From Chamaecyparis obtusa (taxonomy: Eukaryota; Streptophyta; Pinopsida; Cupressales; Cupressaceae), in contig BSBK01000522.1 in NCBI GenBank assembly GCA_027943335.1, forward strand, positions 742,001 to 806,000: a stretch of 64,000 nucleotides of DNA, read 5' to 3'. Made by a program: the position numbers and the translations under genes. Each line of letters opens with the position of its first letter. Position 1 is the stretch's first letter. Under the pieces are notes generated by a model that was not told the DNA's origin, searched no databases, and worked only from the letters and a program-made list of their open reading frames with translations. Shown one piece after another: positions 56,151 through 64,000 of this stretch.

Positions 56151-56895
56151 TGTACACTAGGGAAAGTGCCTTCATAGAATTAAGATTAGTCAATAAATGA
56201 GAATGATAAAGATAACAATGCTATTGCTAACAATTAGATCAAAAGAAATGCTAAAATGCTTCTCAAATGCCTTTCTAAGCTCAAATTGCAAGAGGTTCAA
56301 TGCAATTCTCAAATGTGTGGATGATGAAAATGAAGGATTTAGGCCTTCCTTTTATAGATTTTCCAATGGTAGGGGGTGTAGTTGTATTTGATCATGGTTA
56401 AACCTTGGTTGAGTCCTCGGTTCCACCCTTTGAAGACAAAGTAAAGTTTGTGTCCTCAAAGCTTGGGACAAGTAGACAAGATCAATGGTCAAGATTCCTT
56501 TTCACTTTGAGTGAATGAGATTGAATTTGGCTTGATCCATGTGAATGCCTTTCCTTTAATCTCATTGGTTGATTGATTTTCCTCCCTTTGTGGTTGTTGA
56601 GATTAATAAGGATTTATTAATTGATTTAAATGAATTTTTTTAGCCATGTACCCCTTGAATGGGTTGAATTTAATTTAATCCAAAACTATACAATTAATTG
56701 ATTTAATTGTACTTTGATTTGATTGCACTTGATTAAAATGCTCTCAATTTTGATTTTGATTGAATTAAGACTTGATTTTCATTTTGATTGGTTAATTATG
56801 CATTGTGATTCAATTGATTCAATTATGTCCTTGATTTGCCTTGATTTGACTTGATTTTCTTTGATTTGATCTCTGTCCATTTTCAGGTGATTACA
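56151..56895 (-). repeat. Element B 5' LTR
   Basis: 745 bp, same length as 40544-41288 with about eleven differences, so the insertion is the most recent in the nest. Confidence 0.96.
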
Positions 56896-57352
56896 CCACC
56901 CTTATAGAAAGTCTCAGTCCATTTTTGAGCCATATGACTGCAATTTTTATCAATATTTTCCCGAAACTGGGCAAGTGACTGGGTGGGGGTAAAACTAGGA
57001 AAAGCTTCCTCCAGAATCTTGAAAACTAACATTATAGTTTCTCTGGTCATAGACAAAGGTTGTGGCCTTTGGAATTCATTATACATTTAGACTTAACATC
57101 GTAATGATTTATGCATTGTTGAATTAATTGAGGACTCACTACCACTGGAGGGAAAGCTGCAACTTCAAGTAACCCACTAGACAAGAATTCTAGGCTATAA
57201 TCTTTCACTGTAGAATCTATGAGGTTACCAACCATTTTTTTTACCTCAACTCCTAATAAGTCAGTGTCTGTGATTACCAAAGTTCGACATCCCAGGTTTG
57301 TAGAATTTTTGAAGAAATGCATACTGGACCTCATTTCTCTTTCTAAAATCAA
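56896..57352 (-). pseudogene. LTR-encoded frame, 5' LTR copy (N-terminal part and upstream frame)
   Basis: The long frame starts at ATG 57084-57086 (MYNEFQRPQPLSMTRETIM) and runs into element B. The short overlapping frame (57047-57352, MILEREMRSSMHFFKNSTNL) has the same start, stop and overlap as in the left LTR. Amino acid differences between copies are scattered, and both keep the frame open, which fits a coding sequence at the time of insertion. Confidence 0.65.
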
Positions 57353-58241
57353 ACAGAAAACAACCCCCTCCTTGGAAAAATACTACCATATAAGAATAGG
57401 AAACAAAAAGAGGGCTTTCAGTAGCTACCTGTGTTTTGTTGACTTTGAAAATAACTTCCTTCTTCCACAACTGAGACTCCACAAAGTTATAATGGAAAGA
57501 AGAGAGCTACAAGAGTACTTATATTTTAGAAATCATACCACAAAGGGTCGACTTGGGAGGCATTAAATGATGGCATTGATTAGAGTGAAGTGAAAAATAA
57601 TGATTTGACAACCAACTACCACTGAAATCCACAAATTTTTAAAATATCATTAACCTCCTTTAAGTGACACCCCTCACTCGTATTTAGGATAACTTTCATG
57701 GTAATTCAAATCATCATTTAGTTTTCCCCTGCAGTTTCTATCTTTTCAAAACTGCCCATACTTCAAACCCAATAATAACTTCACTGCCCATTTACATTGT
57801 CTACCTCCTGGGTCATCACATCACTCCTTGATTTTACTGGTATTTCCTCTTGAACTCCTTTGAACTATTTAGAATCAAGGTTCAAATAGGTTTGAAGTGG
57901 TTCACCGCTAGATGATGACGTAGACCAGGGCCCTACATGCATTTTCCAATGTTAAAAAACAATATTTAATTGAACTGCTTTGAACTACTTTGAGCCAAAG
58001 TTCAAAGGGGTTCAATGTGGTTCATGAGAAGGATTGGACTTGGAAAAACTTGACCGAGGAAAATTGACTTTGAACTAAACAAGCTCGAAGGTTACACCTT
58101 GGTGATTTAAAGGCTAGGCAGACCTTAGAGAGCTGCTGACAAAAGACTGAAAAAGGAAAGATGTCGAACTAGGCTTTAAAGGAAGAAACAAAGAAAGGGT
58201 CAAAGACACTTTTCACATGACGACTCTAAATGACCCTAAAA
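56896..58241 (-). repeat. 5' LTR of the outer element, part 2
   Basis: It matches about 23976-25323 of the left LTR, including the TTTGAAC/GTTCAAA repeats and the terminal ctctaaatgaccctaaaa (left: ctctaaatgatcctaaca). Followed by atatg, the right target duplication. Confidence 0.88.
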
Positions 58242-58246
58242 ATATG
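58242..58246. other. Right target-site duplication of the outer element
   Basis: atatg, paired with atacg at 20548-20552. Confidence 0.72.
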
Positions 58247-58511
58247 AATAAGTGTGAAGGGTTTGGAGAGTTTATTTAAAGTTACAATTATTTTCTTATA
58301 TGTGTGATCTTCTAATATGGGGTGTTGTTTGATGCAATTTCTAGCAAACATTAATGGTGTAACATAAAATAAATTATGGTGATGGGTGATCATGATAAAG
58401 GTTATTTCACCAAGTCTTTTATGCACATTAGGGAAAGAGAAAGAGGGATCCACAAATATAACCTTCAAGAGGGCCCAAATTAGATTAACACAACCTGAAT
58501 GGATGTAGGGG
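58247..58511. other. Spacer between the nest and element C
   Basis: Nothing recognised in this short stretch. Confidence 0.4.
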
Positions 58512-61035
58512 TGTTAATGCAGATTCCAAGTCCTTTCAAGGGTGTATACTTAAGGATATCTTTATTTTTTTATTTTTCTTTCCCTTTGATGTGATTGATT
58601 AATGTCAACAGAAATTAAGCGATCTAATGCTAGTTGATTGATAAATTGCAATGCCAGTAAAATAGAAGCACATGTAACAACCAAGAACATAAAAAGACCT
58701 AATCTGATATATCAAAGTAAGTGCTATGAAATGACAAAGAGGGAAATTGAACTCACCTTGAGGGCTAGAATAGGTCACAAGATCATATATAAAAATGGGC
58801 TAGCAAACTGTAACAAAAACTAAAACCACGTTGGATCCGAAACCTATAAGCTAGAAAATGTTGACTGTGAAAATCTGAAGGCTCTAGGAATAGGTCGATT
58901 TCTTGGGTACATATCAACTTGGGTACAGGTTGAGGTCGACCTACACCTACACTATCCAAAAGTTTGAGATCCATATGTTCGACAGAAAATGTAACCCTAG
59001 ATCTACCAATTCCAATCCTAAAAACCTGAAAAAACCTACAAGTCTTCTCCTACACAAGAAAAATGGAATTTTGTTGGGGGGAAGGGGATTGCCTTGGTCA
59101 AGCCCCCATTTAGGCATTAACCTTGAATTGAAATAAATGCATGTAAAAATAAGACAAATGTTAATATTCACCTTGCTTGTCAAACCTTTATGGATGGATT
59201 CGAATCTTCTACCCACATAGATGTATGAATGATTGTGTGTATATTGATGTAGAATGTAGGATGTCTTCACAAATGTGATAGATCTACAAGTTCCAAATCA
59301 TAGACCATGGATGTAAGTATGCTTGAATGGTTGAATGCTTGTGCAATTTTGATGAATATAGATATGCTCCTATGATGGCCAACCCCACTATCTCCTTGAA
59401 GAAAGAAGCTATATCTATGGAAAGAAACACTTGCTTGATTGAATGAAATGAATTTCTTCAATGAATAATTTCTTGCTTTTCTTGAACTCCTTGAATGCAC
59501 CTTGAACTTGATATCTTGCTTGCAAATAAAAGTATGAATCACTTTGGGCGTGTGTGGATTGCATATAGAACTTGTGGATTATTAAATGGAGTGAGTAGGC
59601 ATCCTTTTATACCAATTTTGGGCATCAAAATCAAAACGGTCGACTGCACTGTGCGGGAAAATATGAAAAACCCTGAAATGGGCTTGTGATCTTGTGAAAC
59701 CAATACCTCAGGTATAGGTTGACCTTGACTTGTACCCCAGGAGGTGCAATCCATGACAAAAAATTTGAGATCTCAGGGGTGCAAAAGGAATGAACATAAA
59801 TGCACAAAAATTGAGGAAAAAATAGCAAATCAAGCATAAATGCATCCATGTTCTAAGAGATCACTAAAATGGGGCCTAAAAAGGTCTTTGAGCTTCCAAA
59901 TTAATGGGTGCTAAATTTTAAGATGGTACATTTGGCCCCCACTTTAGCAAGAGTATGAGCCAAAATCATACTCACAATAAAGTAGATCAAGCGCATGAGA
60001 TGATCTTATCAAAGCTAAGGAGACAATGAAACACAAAGCTCCCAACTGACTCGAGTCCTCATAAAATCCATAATGAAGACAAGAGAGGCATTTCTAAACT
60101 AAAAGGAAAAAAAGGTGTGATTCCCTAGGCCCAATAATAATACTTGTCTTACTGTGAATCACACAAAAATGCATGTTGCAAAAGATGGAATTGATAGTCT
60201 AGATCATTTGTATGCCACGCTAGTCAACCCATCAAGGATTGACCCCTAACGATTTGTGTTTCCAAAAGGAGATCCATTCATAAGGATTTATGTGTCCTTA
60301 GGGGATCGAAAGGTGAAAATGTAGGGATCAGGCCTTAAGGATTTGTGTTTCTATAAGGGATCCAAATGTATAAGATCATCAAACAAAGTGCATCTATGCA
60401 AAATGTGAATGAAGTGTATGACCCCATGTTAAAGCTATTGCAAACGCCTTAAAGGGAGAAAGGGATTTAACAGAGTGTACATGCATCCATTAAAGATGTT
60501 TCCACTATGAAATTCCCCCAAGAAAGGACATATCAAGGGAAATGAGCACATGACAAAAAGTGAGCATGTGAGGGATATACTAACTCTGGGGTTAGTATGA
60601 TCATATAATAATATATAAAATATTATGTCCAAATGAAATGTCATCATTCCCCAAAGGAAGTAGAACTACAACAAAATGGAATAAAGACACATAAGATTTA
60701 TAAAGAAGAGTCTTTTTGGGTTGGCATTACAGAGACCAAAAAGAATCAGTGCTACCATTTTGCATCATCCCAATTGGACTGCACAAAGGCACATTTATTA
60801 AAAATTGTACATGTACAACAAAACATGTAACAACACATAGAAGAAATGAGATACAAATAAAAGAATGATTATGACAGTTTTTATTCCTTTATCACCTTGC
60901 ACCAACATAGCAACAAGGGTCATATAAAGAAATCTAAATAAAACATATAACAAGAAGCACATCACGAGGGAAACACATAAGAATAGGAAAACACACAAAG
61001 GACTACCATGCAAGAAGAGCTAATCAAGCACATCA
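58512..61035 (-). repeat. Presumed 3' LTR of element C (left end uncertain)
   Basis: The right end is fixed by the polypurine tract: plus strand agcacatca, then ttt and fifteen C. The left end is uncertain. Sequence at 58790-59950 recurs at 6990-8200. Around 60230-60350 the words aaggattt(g/a)tgt and ggatc recur three times. No coding is supported; the open frames here are short and domain-free. Confidence 0.45.
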
Positions 61036-61058
61036 TTTCCCCCCCCCCCCCCCATCTC
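61036..61058 (-). promoter_or_regulatory. Element C polypurine tract with a 15-G run
   Basis: The minus strand reads gagat, fifteen G, then aaa, directly before the presumed LTR. Confidence 0.7.
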
Positions 61059-61416
61059 GGTCTGTAATATTTAGGGAAGGTGGAAAACTTTCAAGAGAAG
61101 AAACGTCAAACATAGTATAAGGAACAATATACGGTTCCAAACAAGGACCATTTTGTGAAGATAGGTCATTGTACTCATTACTAGGATTGATTGATGATTG
61201 TTGTGAAAGCATAACTAGTATATCATTATCAAGATCAATAGTTTCATAATTATCAGAATCACTTGCATGCATATCACTTTTAGTATCAATAACATCATCA
61301 TCAAGAGTATCTTCTTCATCAAGATTAATTGTAATAGAATCTAAGATACGAATAGAATCATCATGTTTATCCATTTGAACTATGTTATTATTCACTTCCT
61401 CTATAGGTTCAAGCAT
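61059..61416 (-). pseudogene. Acidic open frame at the 3' end of element C
   Basis: A frame of about 120 codons (MLEPIEEVNNNIVQMDKHDD; NLDEEDTLDDDVIDTKSDMH) is rich in Asp, Glu, Ser and Asn. It lies between the protease remnant and the polypurine tract. The start is arbitrary, since the frame is open further upstream in pieces (QISRKTKRN, then His-rich). No function is recognised. It may be the C-terminal tail of the gag-protease polyprotein. Confidence 0.4.
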
Positions 61417-61699
61417 GGGTTGATCAAAGGAAATTGAAGCAAGACGTGTATGAGGTGAAGATGTATTCTAAGAGACATGGGCATGGGCTTTAGCTCGATG
61501 CTTGTGATGGTTATCATGAGAATGTTGGTTACGCTTGGTCTTTCTAGATATTTGAGCTGGAGTAGGATCAATCATCATAGGTTCCTTTTATTCCTCAAGT
61601 GGGAGAATTGGAGGTGGATAAGTTGATAAAGGTGGAATTAGTGGTATAGGAAGAAGACCATGACTATGATCAACCTTGGGTTTACTAAGCTCAACAATC

Positions 61700-62200
61700 T
61701 TCTTGGCTTTGGAGGCTTGGTATGATTAGAAGAGATAATCAAGATGAGTTTGAGGTGATTGAGGTACAAAAGGCCAAAAGAAATCAAGGTGAACACAATC
61801 TCGAGGCCAAGAAGGATGATAAAGACTATGGTTAATGGTCTTGATCTCACCATCATAAGGGAACTTAAGACAATTATGAATGGGAGAAGCTATGGCTTAC
61901 ATGGAGAAAAGACAAGGAAAACCAAGCTTGATTTTAAATTGATTGGAGGTAGGAATGACAATGAAAGTAGTATCAACAATATTACCAAAAAGTTCCACAA
62001 GAAAAGATATAAAACCATGAGGAGGATAAAGGAAACCATTGAAAGTTTGAATCATGGCATCATATTTATCAAATAAATACTTTTGAAAGTTTTTACTAAA
62101 AAGATTATCTTTAGTTGTCACATTCACCATGCAAGTAGAATCTACAAGAACACCATAGGAAGGAATACTAGCAACCCTAGCAGTAATGTAAAGAGGACCT
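61700..62200 (-). pseudogene. Aspartic protease remnant of element C
   Basis: Minus-strand pieces read YGVLVDSTCMVNVTTKDNLF, where LIDSGAxxNxxT is expected (Asp and Ser kept, Gly replaced by Thr), then GFISFLVELFGNIVDTTFIV and LGFPCLFSM, then AIASPIHNCLKFPYDGEI (cf. A(V/I)xSxxHxCxKFPxxG in plant gypsy proteases). The register changes relative to gag. With the active-site Gly lost and stops present it is inactive. Nothing resembling RT follows. Confidence 0.65.
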
Positions 62201-62243
62201 CGAGTGCTTTAATTGTTTCAAGGAGATCAAAGGTGATGAAAGG

Positions 62244-64000
62244 CTAAGATTGAAGTTGAGGTAAAGGTTTAGGTTGGATATGCTTAACATGGTTAACAAC
62301 ATGGGTAGATTCTTCAACTTTATCATCATAAATAATGTCTATAGAAGAAGAAGAAGAAGGTTGTACAATAGTATTGGTTGAGTGAGATGGAAAAGGATTA
62401 GTGTATATTTGAAAATCATGATTAAGAGGTACAAATGATTTTTTTCCATGATTAATGTTAGTATCAACAGATATAGCATTGGAATCAATAAGATCTTGGA
62501 TATCATTCTTCAAAGAATAGCATATTTTAGTATCATGACCAAGTTGACGATGCTATTGGAAAAAGGATTTGAAATCAAAGGATTGAGGAAGAGGTTTATT
62601 TGGATCAATCCATTTAATAGGAGGAATCTTAATAATGTTAGCATTTATTAATTGTGTCATCATATTATGCAAAGATTCAAACAATGAAGTAAAATTATGA
62701 GAAGGTCTAAAAATAGAGGACAAAGGAGCCACACCTTTGGATATTTCTGCCACATGTTCATCAATTGTATTGGATGATTTTTTGATCTTGATGTAGCTAT
62801 TTGGCTTATGAAATTTTTTAGGATGAGAAGTGATATCACTCTTATCAACAGTAACAGGATCCATTGGAGTTTTTCTCTCAAACTGACTCACTTGTAGTTG
62901 ATAATGATGAAGTATTGCACACAATTGTGAAAAAGAAGAAAACTCAGTAAGAAGAATCTTATCTCTAATGTCTTTTTGCAAATTAGAAATAAATATATGT
63001 CATATATCAACATCAAGCACATGATAAGAAATGTGAGCATGCAAATGTTTAAATCTGCCAATAAAGTCACTAAATTTTTCTTTAACACCTTGTTTACAAT
63101 GCATTAAAATAGCCAAAAAAATTTGAGGACCAATATTGTTTTGAAATTGTTGAATAAAAGAATTAGCAAGTTTTTGAAAGGAATCAATGGAATATGGAGG
63201 CAAGGAACAATATCATTGAAAATATTGATCTCAAAAGGTCCTAGTGAAAAACTTAGTCATGAACCTATAGTCATGAGCAAAATCACTACACAAGGTTTGA
63301 GATTTTTTAACATGAGTCACAGGATCACCCTTACCATTATAAGTCTCAAGAAAAGGGATCTCAATATTTTGAGGGATAACAGCTCAGATAATGTCTAAGG
63401 AAAAAGGATTGACAATGTCACATGTAGGAATGTTGAATTTGGATTGAGTTAAGGAAGCAAGTTGTTGTTTCAGGGAAGAGACGGTTTGAGCTAGGCTATT
63501 AATGGTGGAATTAGTAGAAGAAACAATAGGAGGAGAGATGTTGGAAATGTTAGGAAATTTGTTATTGGAAGTGGAAGGAATTTTTTAAGATGCATGAATC
63601 AAATTAGTAGGAGCATTGGTAGGAGGAATATTAGAATATGAAAAGAGCACATTATATGATATGAAGGTATGTATGTGGGTAATGAAATACATGGGACACT
63701 TGTAGGAAGTGATGGAAGAGTAGGAATAGGAAGACTCATGTGTGTAGGATTAAAAGATTGAGTTGAAGTTGTGATAAGTGGTAAAGCATAAGTGGAGATT
63801 CTAGGAAAGGAAGTTAGGATAGGTAAAGAGGTTTCAACATTTGTAGTAGGTTGAATGAGACCTAAATCTTGAGCACAATCCTTAAGAGGTTTGACATTAG
63901 AATGAAAAAGGTGAGAAACACTATGCAAGATGTTAAGACCTTGGTCATCATTATGAATAAGTTTCCTTATGCCTTCTACAATGGAAAGGGTTTCATAATT
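62244..64000 (-). pseudogene. Gag of element C, partial and decayed
   Basis: Minus-strand translation shows SFQKLANSFIQQFQNNIGPQ, KQGVKEKFSDFIGRFKHLHA and SNLQKDIRDKILLTEFSSFS, the second half of Retrotrans_gag. A zinc element follows (FFQ, stop, HRQLGHDTKIC near 62520-62560), where the first Cys of CX2HX4HX4C is Phe. The linker DIQDLIDSNAISVDTNINHG comes next. The N-terminal side (63230-63928) is Pro/Ser/Thr-rich and open in pieces. Most of it, from about 63203 to 62244, is in one register with a few stops. The start is beyond or near the right edge. Confidence 0.75.

Larger units (their letters stand above)
40544..56895 (-). mobile_element. Element B: Tat-like Ty3/gypsy element with antisense PMD gene
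   Basis: Two 745-bp LTRs (40544-41288 and 56151-56895) differ at about eleven sites by eye. Flanks are ccgct (40539-40543) and ccacc (56896-56900); the uninterrupted outer LTR has ctacc at this place (near 23975), so a 5-bp duplication has occurred with later changes. The internal 14.86 kb holds, on the minus strand, PBS, gag, protease, G-patch, RT, gypsy RNase H, archaeal-type RNase H and integrase. On the plus strand it holds a PMD gene between integrase and the 3' LTR. Dual RNase H and an antisense extra gene are features of the Tat group. Many stops show it is no longer autonomous. Confidence 0.95.
20553..58241 (-). mobile_element. Outer giant Ty3/gypsy element (Tat-like), carrying two nested elements
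   Basis: The left LTR (20553-25323) matches 37106-40543 plus 56896-58241, once element B is removed. The internal region 25324-37105 contains element A. Without A and B the element would be about 15.8 kb, with LTRs of about 4.77 kb, unusually long. Minus-strand order is PBS, gag, protease, archaeal-type RNase H, RT, gypsy RNase H, integrase, then 3' LTR. Each LTR holds a long reading frame of unknown function. A near-perfect 5-bp target duplication supports both outer limits. Stops, one RT-RNase H frameshift, and lost protease and integrase catalytic residues make it inactive. The extra RNase H suggests the Tat group, but its position before RT is atypical. Confidence 0.88.
58512..64000 (-). 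mobile_element. Element C: Ty3/gypsy element with gag and protease, partial (runs off window)
   Basis: On the minus strand, from the right edge: gag, protease remnant, an acidic frame, a G-rich polypurine tract, then a 3' LTR. RT, RNase H and integrase are absent between protease and the LTR; only about 650 bp remain there. The 5' LTR and PBS lie beyond 64000. The left limit (58512, TGTTAATGCAG) is a guess, because the second LTR is not in view. Like the element at 2260-6169, it appears to be a non-autonomous gag-protease type, but an internal deletion cannot be excluded from one copy. Confidence 0.65.

Overview
This window looks like intergenic DNA from a seed plant with a large, repeat-rich nuclear genome. 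I infer this from nested Ty3/gypsy and Ty1/copia LTR retrotransposons, plant-type tRNA primer-binding sites, a TRIM element, a plant mobile domain (PMD) gene, and decay concentrated at CG and CHG cytosines. A conifer-like host is plausible but the sequence does not prove it. I see no intact host gene, no rRNA or tRNA gene and no CRISPR array. Almost every coding region is a decayed transposon gene.

Layout. 1-1676 is a tandem array of ~356-357 bp units. 2260-6169 is a minus-strand LTR element that carries only gag and protease. 6990-8200 is a degraded copy of a repeat that recurs at 58.8-59.95 kb. 8370-11071 is a decayed multi-exon minus-strand gene of unknown function, with a duplicated exon pair interrupted by a 335 bp TRIM (9273-9607). 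11.35-20.5 kb is AT-rich and gene-poor; it holds a plus-strand gypsy gag fragment (about 16.4-16.8 kb) and the 3' end of a minus-strand copia element (about 17.1-18.8 kb).

20553-58241 is one nest. The outer element is a 37.7 kb minus-strand Ty3/gypsy insertion with LTRs of about 4.77 kb and a 5-bp target duplication with one C/T mismatch. Each LTR contains a ~945-codon reading frame of unknown function on the gag-pol strand. The internal order is gag, protease, archaeal-type RNase H, RT, gypsy RNase H, integrase, so the extra RNase H lies before RT. Element A (29670-35220, plus strand, perfect TTTAT duplication) sits inside its protease-pol region; it is a chromovirus-like element. Element B (40544-56895, minus strand) sits inside the right LTR and cuts the LTR-encoded reading frame. 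B is a 16.35 kb Tat-like element with gag, protease, a G-patch, RT, two RNases H and integrase, plus a PMD gene on the opposite strand. The leaders of B's two transcription units carry the same short repeated motif (GCRCTTTTGC-like) in the same orientation relative to their genes.

58.5-64 kb is the 3' part of another minus-strand gypsy element (C) that again shows gag and protease followed directly by a polypurine tract and LTR, with no RT. By eye the LTR pairs differ least in B (about 1.5%), more in A (about 2.5%) and most in the outer element, which agrees with the nesting order. Most premature stops fit C-to-T change at CAG or CGA codons, the expected footprint of deamination of methylated cytosine in plant transposons.
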